A stretch of DNA of 64,000 nt from Streptomyces lincolnensis (GCF_021173675.1 NZ_JAIHON010000011.1:186001-250000); one strand, 5' to 3'; counted from the first letter of the stretch, positions 53,459-63,122 are shown. The notes: generated by a model not told the origin, from the letters alone. A program made the numbers and translations.

Positions 53459-54310
53459 TTGTCCACCCCTGCTGCTCAGTACGTGCCGGGCCAGGCGTCG
53501 GCCGACGGGATCGCCGCCCGCGCCCGCGGGCTGACCAAGGCGTACGGAACGGGCGAGACGACGGTGCTGGCCCTGGACTCCGTGGACGTGGACATCGCGC
53601 GCGGCCGGTTCACCGCGATCATGGGCCCGTCCGGCTCCGGCAAGTCCACGATGATGCACTGCCTGGCCGGACTCGACACCGTCTCCGCCGGTCAGGTGTG
53701 GCTCGGCGACACCGAGATCACGGGGCTGAAGGAGCGCGAGCTGACCCGGCTGCGGCGGGACCGGATCGGGTTCATGTTCCAGTCGTTCAACCTCATCCCG
53801 ACGCTCAACGCGGCCGAGAACATCACGCTGCCCATGGACATCGCGGGCAAGAAGCCCGACGAGAAGTGGCTGGACCAGGTCATCGACACCCTCGGGCTGC
53901 GCGACCGGCTCAAGCACCGGCCCTCGCAGCTCTCCGGCGGACAGCAGCAGCGGGTGGCGTGCGCGCGGGCGCTGGCCTCCCGGCCGGAGCTGATCTTCGC
54001 GGACGAGCCGACCGGCAACCTCGACTCGCGCGCGGGCCTCGAAGTACTCGGGTTCCTGCGGGAGGCCGTCGACCAGCTCGGACAGACCGTCGTCATGGTG
54101 ACCCACGACCCGGGCGCCGCCGCCCACTCCGACCTGGTCCTCTTCCTCGGGGACGGGCGGATCGTCGACGAGATGGAACGCCCGACGGCGGAGGCGGTCC
54201 TCGAGCGCATGAAGCGCTTCGACGTCACCAAGGCCCCCTTCGACGCCCAGGGTCCCCCGCCCGGCGCGATCCCCACCGAAGGCGACGGCCCCTCACTCGA
54301 CAAGGACTGA
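53459..54310 (+). CDS. ABC transporter ATPase (MacB/LolD type)
   Basis: The 283-residue ATPase has Walker A GPSGSGKSTMM, FMFQSFNLIPTLNAAENI, the signature QLSGGQQQRVACARAL, Walker B LIFADEPTGNLD, and the switch histidine in MVTHDPGA. TTG at 53459 is chosen since AGGAGG lies 5 bases upstream and homologues begin there; the ATG at 53396 adds 21 residues. It couples to the FtsX-type permease encoded 3 bases later. The cargo, possibly a peptide or lipid, is unknown. Confidence 0.94.
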   Translation: MSTPAAQYVPGQASADGIAARARGLTKAYGTGETTVLALDSVDVDIARGRFTAIMGPSGSGKSTMMHCLAGLDTVSAGQVWLGDTEITGLKERELTRLRRDRIGFMFQSFNLIPTLNAAENITLPMDIAGKKPDEKWLDQVIDTLGLRDRLKHRPSQLSGGQQQRVACARALASRPELIFADEPTGNLDSRAGLEVLGFLREAVDQLGQTVVMVTHDPGAAAHSDLVLFLGDGRIVDEMERPTAEAVLERMKRFDVTKAPFDAQGPPPGAIPTEGDGPSLDKD

Positions 54311-54313
54311 GCC

Positions 54314-56881
54314 GTGCTGAAGGCGACGCTGAGGAGCTTTCTCGCGCACAAGGGACGCCTGGTGCTGTCCGCCCTGGCCGTGGTGCTGTCCGTGGCCTTC
54401 GTCGCGGGCAGTCTGATCTTCTCGGACACCCTGAGCCGCACCTTCGACCGGCTCTTCGCCTCGACCGCGCCGGACGTCACGGTCAGCCCGAAGGAGAACC
54501 TCGACGAGGCCATCCCGTCCGGCATGACCCCCACCGTCCCGGCCGCGCTCGCCCAGCAGCTGGCCCGGGTCGACGGGGTCGCCGCCGCCCGTGCGGACGT
54601 CGGCGTCGAGAACATCACGGTCGTCGACGAGGACAACGAGTCGGTGGGCCCGACCACCGGCGCCCCGACCATCGGCAGCGACTGGAACCCGACCGAGCGC
54701 ACTCCCCTGGAGCTCACCTCCGGCCGCGCACCGCGCGGCCCCTCCGAGGCGATGCTCGACGCGGAGACCGCCGACGGCAAGGACGTGGAGATCGGCGACA
54801 CGCTCACCGTGATCGCGGCCCCGGGGTCGTTCAAGGTCGAGATCGTCGGCATCGCCACGTTCACCACCACCAACCCCGGTGCCGCACTGGTCTTCCTCGA
54901 CCCCGAGAGCGCGCGGGAGAAGCTCCTCGGCGACCCGGCGGCCGCCACCGGCATCTCCGTGGACGCCGCCGAGGGCGTGAGCGACGACCGGCTCAAGCAA
55001 CGGGTGGCCACCACGCTCGGCGCGGACCGCTACGACTACCGGACCGCCGACGAGCAGGCCGAGTCCGACCTCGACCAGCTCGGCGGCTTCCTCGACATCA
55101 TCAAGTACGTGATGCTCGGCTTCGCCGGAATCGCCGTGCTGGTCGGCGTCTTCCTGATCGTCAACACCTTCTCGATGCTGATCGCCCAACGCACCCGCGA
55201 GCTGGGCCTGCTGCGCGCGCTGGGCGCCGACCGGCGCCAGGTCCGCCGCTCGGTGCTCACCGAGGCGACCCTGCTGGGGCTGGTCGGTTCGACCGTGGGC
55301 CTGGCCACCGGGATCGGCCTGGCGGCCGGACTGATCGCGCTCATGAACACGCTCGGCATGAACATCAAGTCGAGCGAGATGGTGATCGGCTGGGCCACTC
55401 CCGTGGCCGCGTACGTCGTCGGGGTCGGCGTCACCTTCGTCGCCGCCTATCTGCCGGCGCGCCGGGCGGCCGGCGTCTCGCCGATGGCGGCCCTCGCCGA
55501 TGCCGAGATCGCCGGCGTCGGACGGCCGCTCAGGACACGTGCGATCGTGGGCGGCACCGTCGGGGCGCTCGGCGCGGCAGCGCTCCTGGGCTGCGTCACC
55601 GCCTCGGAGACCGGCTCGGCGGCCTCGCTGCTGGGCCTCGGGATCGTGCTCACCCTGCTGGCCACCGTGATCGCCGGGCCGCTGCTGGTGCGGCCGGTGA
55701 TCCGGGTCCTCGGCGGCGCCTTCCCGGCGCTGTTCGGATCGATCGGCCGGATGAGCCAGCGCAACGCCCTGCGCAACCCCCGCCGCACCGGCGCCACCGC
55801 CGCCGCGCTGATGGTGGGCCTCGCCCTGGTCGGCGGGATGTCGGTGGCGAGCGCCTCCATGACCGACTCCTTCGACCAGCAGATCGACAAGACCCTGGGC
55901 GCCGACTACGTCATCCAGAACACCAACTTCCTGCCCTTCCCGCAGGAGGTCACCGACGCGGTCCGGGACACCCCGGGCGCCGGGCTCGTCGTACGGTCGC
56001 GGTTCACCCCCGTCGCCGTACGACTGCCGGACGGCGACCGGGTGGAGACGACCGCGGCGGCCTACGACCCGCGGCTCGACGACGTCGCCCGCATCACCTA
56101 CGCCGAGGGCGACACCCCTGCGGCGCTCGCGGCCGGCCGGATGGCCATGGACCGGGACTTCGCACGCGACCACGGCGTACGGGTCGGCAGCGCGATCCCC
56201 GTGGAGTTCCAGGGCGGCCGCACCACCGAGCTGACGGTGGGCGCACTCACCGACCAGGACCAGGCCGAGGGCTTCGGGACCCAGGGCGGCCTGTACTTCG
56301 GCCTGGCCACGCTGGACCGGTTCGCGCCGGGCGGGCAGGACTCCGCGCTGTACGTGAACGCCGCCTCCGGGACGAGCGCCGACGATCTGCGCACGAACCT
56401 GGAGAAGACGCTCGACCCCTATCCGCAGGTGCAGGTGCGCGACCTGGCCGACTACAAGGAACTGGTCCACGACCAGATCGCGGTGCTGCTCTACCTCGTG
56501 TACGCGCTGCTCGGGCTGGCGATCGTCATCGCGGTGCTCGGCGTGGTCAACACCCTCGCGCTGTCGGTCGTCGAGCGCACCCGGGAGATCGGCCTGCTGC
56601 GGGCCATCGGGCTGGCCCGGCGTCAGTTGCGCCGGATGATCCGGCTGGAGTCGGTGGTGATCGCGGTGTTCGGCGCGGTGCTGGGCCTCGCGCTGGGCCT
56701 GGTGTGGGGCGTGTGCACCCAGCAGGTGCTGGCGCTCCAGGGCATGAAGGCGCTGGCGATCCCCTGGGGCACGATCGTCGCGGTGGTGGTCGGCTCGGCG
56801 GTGGTGGGTGTCGTGGCGGCCCTGCTGCCCGCGCTGCGCGCCTCCCGTATGAACGTGCTGGCGGCCATCGCACACGAGTGA
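54314..56881 (+). CDS. FtsX/MacB-type ABC permease
   Basis: The 855-residue permease has a helix at about 17-39, a large extracellular MacB-type domain, and two FtsX blocks (about 255-390 with FLIVNTFSMLIAQRTRELGL, and 720-855 with VVNTLALSVVERTREIGL). It is therefore a two-FtsX fused permease, as in actinobacterial DUF214 proteins. It forms an exporter with the upstream ATPase (3-base gap, GTG start). A 44-bp hexamer repeat begins just after its stop. Confidence 0.93.
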   Translation: MLKATLRSFLAHKGRLVLSALAVVLSVAFVAGSLIFSDTLSRTFDRLFASTAPDVTVSPKENLDEAIPSGMTPTVPAALAQQLARVDGVAAARADVGVENITVVDEDNESVGPTTGAPTIGSDWNPTERTPLELTSGRAPRGPSEAMLDAETADGKDVEIGDTLTVIAAPGSFKVEIVGIATFTTTNPGAALVFLDPESAREKLLGDPAAATGISVDAAEGVSDDRLKQRVATTLGADRYDYRTADEQAESDLDQLGGFLDIIKYVMLGFAGIAVLVGVFLIVNTFSMLIAQRTRELGLLRALGADRRQVRRSVLTEATLLGLVGSTVGLATGIGLAAGLIALMNTLGMNIKSSEMVIGWATPVAAYVVGVGVTFVAAYLPARRAAGVSPMAALADAEIAGVGRPLRTRAIVGGTVGALGAAALLGCVTASETGSAASLLGLGIVLTLLATVIAGPLLVRPVIRVLGGAFPALFGSIGRMSQRNALRNPRRTGATAAALMVGLALVGGMSVASASMTDSFDQQIDKTLGADYVIQNTNFLPFPQEVTDAVRDTPGAGLVVRSRFTPVAVRLPDGDRVETTAAAYDPRLDDVARITYAEGDTPAALAAGRMAMDRDFARDHGVRVGSAIPVEFQGGRTTELTVGALTDQDQAEGFGTQGGLYFGLATLDRFAPGGQDSALYVNAASGTSADDLRTNLEKTLDPYPQVQVRDLADYKELVHDQIAVLLYLVYALLGLAIVIAVLGVVNTLALSVVERTREIGLLRAIGLARRQLRRMIRLESVVIAVFGAVLGLALGLVWGVCTQQVLALQGMKALAIPWGTIVAVVVGSAVVGVVAALLPALRASRMNVLAAIAHE

Positions 56882-56886
56882 CGGAA

Positions 56887-56932
<46 letters not shown>

Positions 56933-57015
56933 GAACGTCCCCGCCCAGGGGAGGTGGTTGACCCGGCGAGCGCGGGCACTCGGTGGCCAAAGCATTCCGG
57001 AGGCCGGAGGACATC

Positions 57016-57588
57016 ATGAGCGCGACGGCACGGGGCTCCCACGACGATCCGACCCGGCAGAAGAGGCTGGGCATCTACCTCAACGATCATCTGGCCGGGG
57101 CGACGGCGGGCACCGAGCTGGCCCGCCGTATGGTGCGCGAGCACCGCGGATCGACGTACGGCGACGCTCTGGAGAACCTGGCGGCGGAGATCGCGCAGGA
57201 CCGGCGGGCCCTGCTGCGGCTGCTCGGAGACCTGGACATTCCGGTGCGGCGGTACAAGGTGTACGGGGCGTGGCTGGGCGAGAAGGCCGGGCGGGTCAAG
57301 CCCAACGGCCGACTGCTGCGGCGCTCCGGCCTCACCCTGTTGATCGAGCTCGAGGCCCTGCGGCTGGGCGTCCAGGGCAAGGCGTCCCTCTGGCACGCCC
57401 TGCTCTCCGCGTCGGCCCAGGACTCCCGGCTGGACGCCGACCGGCTCGAACAGCTGCTCCAGAGGGCGGACCGGCAGATCAAGACCCTGGACACCCTGCA
57501 CGCCAGGGCCGTGATGCCCGTACTGCTCCCGTCGGCGTCACCGGAACCGGCACCGAAGGCCCCGTCCGGCAAGGGGGCACCGGCGTGA
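57016..57588 (+). CDS. Unknown helical protein, ferritin-like fold possible
   Basis: The 190-residue protein has an N-terminal segment GIYLNDHLAGATAGTELARR and further long amphipathic helices (YGDALENLAAEIAQDRRALL and LTLLIELEALRLGVQGKASL). The four-helix pattern with His and several Glu/Asp resembles ferritin-like proteins, but a full metal motif set cannot be confirmed. The C-terminus is Pro/Ala-rich. CCGGAGG precedes the ATG. It lies alone between the ABC operon and a GNAT gene. The name is uncertain. Confidence 0.65.
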   Translation: MSATARGSHDDPTRQKRLGIYLNDHLAGATAGTELARRMVREHRGSTYGDALENLAAEIAQDRRALLRLLGDLDIPVRRYKVYGAWLGEKAGRVKPNGRLLRRSGLTLLIELEALRLGVQGKASLWHALLSASAQDSRLDADRLEQLLQRADRQIKTLDTLHARAVMPVLLPSASPEPAPKAPSGKGAPA

Positions 57589-57734
57589 CCACGGCCGGGC
57601 GGACCGCCGCTTTGCCCGTGAACGCCCTACGCCGTAGTCCGTCGACCCCGGCCATGTCAGCTCCTCTCCCGTGAGGCGAGGTCGGGGTGCGAAACCGGTG
57701 GTCGGAGGGGCCGGTGCCCTGCTTGACTCACGCC

Positions 57735-58160
57735 ATGAACGATCTGCGCATCCGCCCCGCCGACCACCCCGACATCGACACCGTGCTCCGGTTCTGGCGC
57801 GAGGCCGCGGAGGGAACGAGCATCAGCGACGACCGGGAGGGCGTGGAACGCCTGGTGACCCGCGACCCCGAGGCGCTCATCCTGGCCGAACTCGACGGGG
57901 AACTGGTCGGCACGGTGATAGCGGGCTTCGACGGCTGGCGCTGCCATCTGTACCGGCTCGCGGTGCACCCGGACCGGCGGCGCCGGGGCATCGGCGGCGC
58001 CCTGCTCACCGCGGCCGAGGAGCGCTTCGTACGGCTGGGCGGGCGCCGCGGGGACGCGATGGTGCTGACGGCCAACGAGAACGCGCACCACGCGTGGCGG
58101 GCCGCCGGATACGCGCCGGAGGAGCGCTGGCGCCGCTGGGTGAAACCCCTCACCGCCTGA
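57735..58160 (+). CDS. GNAT-family N-acetyltransferase
   Basis: The 141-residue protein has the GNAT fold: beta4 LYRLAVHPDRRRRGIGGALL with the acetyl-CoA loop RRRGIGG, and the C-terminal ENAHHAWRAAGYAPEERW. The acetyl acceptor is unknown. The ATG at 57735 gives the usual family start (MNDLRIRPAD), although GTG at 57687 is possible. The ribosome site is weak. Confidence 0.9.
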   Translation: MNDLRIRPADHPDIDTVLRFWREAAEGTSISDDREGVERLVTRDPEALILAELDGELVGTVIAGFDGWRCHLYRLAVHPDRRRRGIGGALLTAAEERFVRLGGRRGDAMVLTANENAHHAWRAAGYAPEERWRRWVKPLTA

Positions 58161-58339
58161 CTCCCTCCACCGCCTGACGCCCCTCGCCCGTCCTCTTACC
58201 CTTGGGGGACCATTCGGTCCGTGAAAGACCGGACCTCGAAGGAAAGGTGTGAGCGTCCGCCCATGGGCGAGCCTCCCAGTGGTACGCGAGATCGCGCGGC
58301 CCTCCCCACTCTGTCCGATCATGGGACGGAGGTGACCCG
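58161..58339 (+). promoter_or_regulatory. Leader of the CorC/HlyC pair, possible RNA structure
   Basis: The 179-bp gap holds a hairpin candidate (GGTCCG and CGGACC around a short loop near 58214-58233), a GCCCATGGGC palindrome, and a strong GGAGGTGACC ribosome site before 58340. I cannot match it to a known riboswitch. A metal-responsive leader would fit the gene family, but that is only a suggestion. Confidence 0.4.
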
Positions 58340-59674
58340 ATGACCGAACTGCTCCTCCTGCTGGTGGCGGTGCTGCTGTCGCTCGCCTGCGGTGCCTTCG
58401 TGGCCGCGGAGTTCTCGCTGACCACGGTCGAGCGCAGCGAGCTGGAACGGGCCGTGGAACGCGGCGAGCGGGGCGCGTCCGGTGCCCTGAAGGCCGTACG
58501 GAATCTGACGTTCCAGCTCTCCGGCGCCCAGCTCGGCATCACGGTGACGAACCTGGTGGTCGGCATGCTGTCCGAGCCGTCGATCGCCGCGCTGATCGCG
58601 GGTCCGCTGCGGTCGGCCGGTGTCTCGGACTCGGCGGCGTCCTCGCTCGCGCTGGTGCTCGGCACCGCGCTGTCGACGGTGTTCCTGATGGTCGTCGGCG
58701 AGCTGGTGCCCAAGAACTGGGCGATCTCCTCGCCGCTGGCGGTGGCCAAGCGGGTGGGCAACGCGCAGCGCTGGTTCAGCGCCGCCTTCCGCCCCTTCAT
58801 CACCCATCTGAACAACACCGCCAACCGGGTCGTACGGCGTTTCGGACTGGAGCCCGCCGAGGAGCTGGCCTCCGCCCGGGGGCCTCAGGAGCTGGCCGCA
58901 CTGGCCCGGCACTCCGCCCGGGAGGGCGCCCTGGAGGCGGACACCGCCGAGTTGTTCGTCCGCACGCTGAACCTCGCCGACCTCAGCGCCGAGAACGTCA
59001 TGACACCGCGTGTCCAGGTCATCGCCCTGGACGCCCAGGCGACCTGCGAGGACGTCGCGAACGCGACCCGGGCGACCGGGCTGTCCCGCTTCCCGGTCTA
59101 CCGCGGCAACCTCGACTCGGTCGTCGGGATCGCGCACATCAAGGACGTCCTGACCATCCCGGCGGGGCGCCGGCCCCGCGTGCCGGTCTCCGAGATCGTG
59201 CGCGAGCCGCTCCTGGTCCCGGAGTCGCTCACCGTCGACCGGCTCCTGGACCGGCTGTCGGGCAAGCGCACCATGGCCGTCGTCATCGACGAGTACGGCG
59301 GTACGGCGGGCGTGGCCACCCTGGAGGACATCGTCGAGGAGGTCGTCGGCGAGGTGCGGGACGAGCACGACCCGCACGAGACGCCCGACCTGGCCCCGGC
59401 CGGCACCGACGACGAGGGCCGCACCCTGTACTCGGCCGACGGATCGGCCCGCATCGACCAGCTCGCGCGCGTCGGCCTGCGGGCGCCCGAAGGGCCGTAC
59501 GAGACGCTGGCCGGTCTGGTGGCGAACGAGCTCGGCCGGATCCCGGCCGTCGGCGACCGCGTCGACGTCACCGGCTGGCGACTGGACGTGGTGGACGCCT
59601 CGGGCCGCAGAGCCGCCCGCCTGCTGCTGCACGCGCCGCCGCCGGGCGGGGAGACGGACGGGGAGGACGCATGA
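58340..59674 (+). CDS. CorC/HlyC-type membrane protein (CNNM-like), first of a pair
   Basis: The 444-residue protein has an N-terminal DUF21 membrane domain (about four helices, residues 1-165, with FQLSGAQLGITVTNL), a CBS pair at about 205-340 (VMTPRVQVIALD and IDEYGGTAGVATLED), and a C-terminal CorC_HlyC domain. The family is linked to magnesium or cobalt export. GGAGGTGACCC precedes the ATG. The stop overlaps the next paralogue start by 4 bases. Confidence 0.93.
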   Translation: MTELLLLLVAVLLSLACGAFVAAEFSLTTVERSELERAVERGERGASGALKAVRNLTFQLSGAQLGITVTNLVVGMLSEPSIAALIAGPLRSAGVSDSAASSLALVLGTALSTVFLMVVGELVPKNWAISSPLAVAKRVGNAQRWFSAAFRPFITHLNNTANRVVRRFGLEPAEELASARGPQELAALARHSAREGALEADTAELFVRTLNLADLSAENVMTPRVQVIALDAQATCEDVANATRATGLSRFPVYRGNLDSVVGIAHIKDVLTIPAGRRPRVPVSEIVREPLLVPESLTVDRLLDRLSGKRTMAVVIDEYGGTAGVATLEDIVEEVVGEVRDEHDPHETPDLAPAGTDDEGRTLYSADGSARIDQLARVGLRAPEGPYETLAGLVANELGRIPAVGDRVDVTGWRLDVVDASGRRAARLLLHAPPPGGETDGEDA

Positions 59675-60684
59675 CCGCGATCCAACTGCTGATCGGTCTG
59701 GCGACCCTCGTCGTCAACGCCTTCTTCGTGGGCGCCGAGTTCGCGCTGATCTCGGTGCGCCGCAGCCAGATCGAGCCGTACGCCGAGGAGGGCGACCGGC
59801 GGGCCAGGAGCGTGCTGTGGGGACTCCAGCACGTGTCCGCGCTGATGGCCGCCGCGCAGCTCGGCATCACGCTGTGCACGCTGGTGCTGGGCGTGGTCGC
59901 CGAGCCGGCGATCGAACACCTGCTGGAGCCGGTGTTCCACGCGATGGGCGTGCCGGAGGGCGCGGGGCACGCGGTGTCCTTCGTCATCGCGCTGACCCTG
60001 GCGACGTATCTGCACATGCTGCTCGGCGAGATGGTGCCGAAGAACATCGCGCTCGCCGAGCCGGTGCGCAGCGCACTGCTGCTGGGACCGCCGCTGGTGG
60101 CGCTGTCCCGCGCGCTGCGCCCGGTGATCTTCACGATCAACGCCTTTGCGAACGCCGTGCTGAAGCTGTTGCGGGTGGAGACCAGGAACGAGGTCACGGC
60201 CACCTTCTCGGACGCCGAGCTGGCCCGGATCGTGCGGGACTCCGGCGAGGCCGGCCTGATCGACGACCGCGCGCGGGAGCGGCTGCACGACGCGCTGGAG
60301 CTGGGCCGCCGGCCGGTGCGGGACGTCGTACTGCCGCTGGACCGCGTCGCCTACGCGTTCCTGGGCGTCACGCCCGACCGGCTGGAGGAGATGTCCGCCG
60401 AGTCCGGCTACTCCCGTTTCCCGGTGGTGGACGAGGAGCGGCACATCATCGGCTACCTGCACGTCAAGGACGCCCTCGACCAGGCCCCGCGGGACCGACC
60501 GTTCCGGCGGGAGGACATGCGGGCCATCGCCCGGATCCGGGAGACCACCCCGCTGGACGACGTCCTCACGGCCATGCGCCGCAGCCGTACGCATCTGGCG
60601 GCCGTGGAGGGCGGGGACGGGCGGCTCACCGGGCTGGTGACCATGGAGGACGTGCTGCGGGAGCTGTTCGGTCAGCCGGCGTGA
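59671..60684 (+). CDS. CorC/HlyC-type membrane protein (CNNM-like), second of a pair
   Basis: The 337-residue paralogue has the same DUF21 domain (FVGAEFALISVRRSQIEPYA, AAAQLGITLCTL) and a CBS pair (VVLPLDRVAYAF, SRFPVVDEERHIIGY, LTGLVTMEDVLRELFG) but ends before the CorC_HlyC domain. The two overlapping genes probably form a heteromer, a frequent arrangement in actinobacteria. Transport of magnesium or another divalent ion is inferred from family. Confidence 0.93.
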   Translation: MTAIQLLIGLATLVVNAFFVGAEFALISVRRSQIEPYAEEGDRRARSVLWGLQHVSALMAAAQLGITLCTLVLGVVAEPAIEHLLEPVFHAMGVPEGAGHAVSFVIALTLATYLHMLLGEMVPKNIALAEPVRSALLLGPPLVALSRALRPVIFTINAFANAVLKLLRVETRNEVTATFSDAELARIVRDSGEAGLIDDRARERLHDALELGRRPVRDVVLPLDRVAYAFLGVTPDRLEEMSAESGYSRFPVVDEERHIIGYLHVKDALDQAPRDRPFRREDMRAIARIRETTPLDDVLTAMRRSRTHLAAVEGGDGRLTGLVTMEDVLRELFGQPA

Positions 60685-60773
60685 GGGAACGGGGGGAGTC
60701 GGGGAGAGCGCCGGGAGGCTGAGCGGGCCGACCGACCGCCGGGTATGCGCCTCGGGATACCATTTCTGTCGCC

Positions 60774-61574
60774 ATGCAGACGAATCCCACATACACCAGC
60801 CTGGTCGCGGTCGGCGACTCCTTCACCGAGGGCATGTCGGACCTGCTGCCCGACGGCACCTACCGGGGCTGGGCCGACCTGCTCGCCGGCCGGATGGCGG
60901 CCCACTCCCCCGGCTTCCGTTACGCCAACCTCGCGGTGCGCGGCAAGCTGATCGGGCAGATCGTCGCCGAGCAGGTCGACGTGGCCGCGGCCATGCGGCC
61001 CGACGTGATCACCCTGGTGGGCGGGCTGAACGACACCCTGCGGCCCAAGTGCGACATGGGCCGGGTGCGCGCCCTGCTCACCGAGGCCGTCGAGCGGCTC
61101 GCCCCGTCCTGCGAACAGCTGGTGCTGATGCGCAGCCCCGGCCGTCAGGGCCCGGTCCTGGAGCGCTTCCGGCCACGCATGGAGGAGCTGTTCGAGTGTG
61201 TCGAGGAGCTCGCCCAGAAGCACGGCGCGCTGGTGGTTGACCTCTACGGGGCGCCCTCGCTGAGCGACCCGCGCCTGTGGGACGTGGACCGGCTGCACCT
61301 GTCGGCCGAGGGACACCGCCGGGTCGCGGAGGCGGTCTGGCAGGGGCTCGGCTACGAGCCCGAGGACACCGAGTGGCGCACCCCGCTGCCCCTCACCCCG
61401 CCGCCGGGATGGGCGGCCCGCCGCATCGCGGACGCCCGCTTCGCCCGGCAGCACCTCCTGCCGTGGATCGCCCGCCGCCTCACCGGCCGCTCCTCGGGCG
61501 ACGGCCTGCCGCCGAAGCGGCCGGAGCTACTGCCGTACGAGGGTCGGATACCTCCTGAGAGGCCGACGGACTAG
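60774..61574 (+). CDS. SGNH/GDSL-type hydrolase
   Basis: The 266-residue esterase has the nucleophile serine in VAVGDSFTEGM (Ser16), Gly and Asn in LVGGLNDTLR, and the C-terminal DxxH as DRLHLSAEG. It lacks a signal peptide, so it is cytosolic. The C-terminal 60 residues are basic and Pro-rich. Substrates of this group are acyl or acetyl esters; the exact one is unknown. The gene stands alone, following the CorC pair by 89 bp. Confidence 0.92.
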   Translation: MQTNPTYTSLVAVGDSFTEGMSDLLPDGTYRGWADLLAGRMAAHSPGFRYANLAVRGKLIGQIVAEQVDVAAAMRPDVITLVGGLNDTLRPKCDMGRVRALLTEAVERLAPSCEQLVLMRSPGRQGPVLERFRPRMEELFECVEELAQKHGALVVDLYGAPSLSDPRLWDVDRLHLSAEGHRRVAEAVWQGLGYEPEDTEWRTPLPLTPPPGWAARRIADARFARQHLLPWIARRLTGRSSGDGLPPKRPELLPYEGRIPPERPTD

Positions 61575-61778
61575 GTGCTCCCGCCCACCCGCGTGATCAA
61601 CGTCAGGGGCCGGATCCACGAGTACGGCCCCGGGCTGGAGCACGCCCGCGAGGACGTCGCCGCGCAAGGGCACTCCGGCCATGCCCGTGCCCCGCGGCCT
61701 CCTTGCGTTGCGACACTCATGTGCCGCCATCAGTGGACGGTGGCCAAGGCGTGGCGGCCAAGGCGCGGAGCGCGGTGA
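61575..61778 (+). pseudogene. Possible remnant reading frame (uncertain)
   Basis: A GTG right after the hydrolase stop opens 67 codons beginning LPPTRVINVRGRIHEYGPG. The first 28 residues look protein-like and vaguely recall DUF4326-type TRVVNVRG starts, then the frame runs into the antisense of the oxidoreductase gene. It may be a remnant or chance. No ribosome site is seen. Confidence 0.2.
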
Positions 61779-62886
61779 CCGGTTTGCGTAGTCCATAGGC
61801 GACTGCCGTCGACGTTCCGTCGGCATGGCTCCAGGTCAGCAGCGCGCGTCCGTCTGCGACGCTGCCCTGTGCCGTGGTCGGTTCGCCGCTGAGCGGCAGG
61901 CGGCCGACGATTTTGACGGTGAGGCCGGCGATCTCGGTCCAGAAGTAGTCGTCCTGCGGCGGCCCCGGTGCTGGGAGACCGAGGGCGGAAGCCGCCGCGG
62001 TCCTGCCCTGGGCGAGGGCGTTGGACCAGAAGGGGGCACGCCGGTCGGGCCGTGTGCCGTCGCCGCGGAGGTAGGTGACGTCGCCGGCGGCGAACACTCC
62101 GGGCACGGTGGTGGCGCAGGCATGGTCGATGCCGACGCCGAGACGGTCGGCGAGGCCGGTCCCTGCCAGCCAGCCGGTGCTGGGTACTTCTCCGGCGCAG
62201 GTGACCACCAGGTCCGCGGTGAGCTCGGTGCCGTCGGGGAGCGCCACGCCGCTCACGGGGTCGCCGGTCAGGGTGGCGAAGCCGGTGGCCTGCAGGAAGC
62301 GGATGCCGTACGCCGCAGCGCGTGTGGTGATCGCGGCGGACAGGTGGTCGCCGAGGATGCGTTCCAGCGGCCGGTCGGTGTCCACGACGGTGACCGGGAT
62401 GCCGCGGGCGGCGCAGGCGCTGGCCACCTCCATGCCGAGGAAGCCGGCGCCGATCACGATCGCCGAGCCCGCGTGCGCCAGGCGATCGCGGAGCAGCCGG
62501 GCGTCGTCCAGCGTCCGCAGGACGAGTTCGCCCCGCTGGCCTGGGGCGGCGAGCCGACGGGCGTCCGCTCCAGTGGCGACGATCAGCGCGTCGTAGCCGA
62601 CCTGGCGGCCGTCGGCGGTGGTGACGGTGCGACGCCGGGTGTCGGCGGTGACCGCGGCCGAGCGGATGACGTCGGTGTCGAGTCCGTCGAGGGCCAGACC
62701 GAGGGTGTGGTCGGCGGCCTGGTCTTTGAGAACGGCTTTGGACAGGGGCGGGCGGGAGTATGCGCCGTCGTCCTCGGCGCCGATGAGCACGACCGGTCCG
62801 GTGTGGCCGAGGGCGCGCAGGTGGCGGGCGGCGGCGGTGCCGGCGAGTGACTCGCCGACGATGAGCACCGAGCGCGGTGCGGTCAC
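61717..62886 (-). CDS. Ferredoxin reductase (FAD/NAD-dependent)
   Basis: The 389-residue flavoprotein has the FAD loop VLIVGESLAGTAAARHLR, the NAD loop VIGAGFLGMEVASACAARG, the ATG motif in LIVATGADAR, and TVPGVFAAGDV. It resembles BphA4/putidaredoxin-reductase-type proteins that feed electrons from NAD(P)H to a ferredoxin. The first loop reads GES in place of the classic GxGxxG spacing, as in this family. The GTG start overlaps the ferredoxin stop (GTGA). It should serve the adjacent P450. Confidence 0.92.
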   Translation of the reverse strand: MTAPRSVLIVGESLAGTAAARHLRALGHTGPVVLIGAEDDGAYSRPPLSKAVLKDQAADHTLGLALDGLDTDVIRSAAVTADTRRRTVTTADGRQVGYDALIVATGADARRLAAPGQRGELVLRTLDDARLLRDRLAHAGSAIVIGAGFLGMEVASACAARGIPVTVVDTDRPLERILGDHLSAAITTRAAAYGIRFLQATGFATLTGDPVSGVALPDGTELTADLVVTCAGEVPSTGWLAGTGLADRLGVGIDHACATTVPGVFAAGDVTYLRGDGTRPDRRAPFWSNALAQGRTAAASALGLPAPGPPQDDYFWTEIAGLTVKIVGRLPLSGEPTTAQGSVADGRALLTWSHADGTSTAVAYGLRKPVTALRALAATPWPPSTDGGT

Positions 62887-63080
62887 GGCAGGACTCGCAG
62901 GGCGGCGACCGGGCAGGCGTTGACAGCGGCGCGAGCGGCGAGCTGATGCTCGTCGGGGACTTCGGTGCCCTCGAAGTGGTAGGTGAGTTCGGCGTCGTCG
63001 TCCAGGCTGAAGACATCGGGAGCCTGGTCGGCGCACAGGCCATGACCTTCGCAGCGTGGATGGTCGACGGAGATCTTCAT
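62883..63080 (-). CDS. [3Fe-4S]-type ferredoxin
   Basis: The 65-residue protein begins MKISVDHPRCEGHGLC and ends with ACPVAALRV, the pattern of P450-linked ferredoxins with three cluster cysteines; the second cysteine position is occupied by His/Gly. It lies between a P450 and a ferredoxin reductase on the same strand. AGGACC lies before the ATG. It is the electron carrier of this three-component system. Confidence 0.93.
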   Translation of the reverse strand: MKISVDHPRCEGHGLCADQAPDVFSLDDDAELTYHFEGTEVPDEHQLAARAAVNACPVAALRVLP

Positions 63081-63122
63081 GGTGCGGTCCTCAGCAGTCC
63101 TCAAAAGGGCGAGCGGCGGGGT

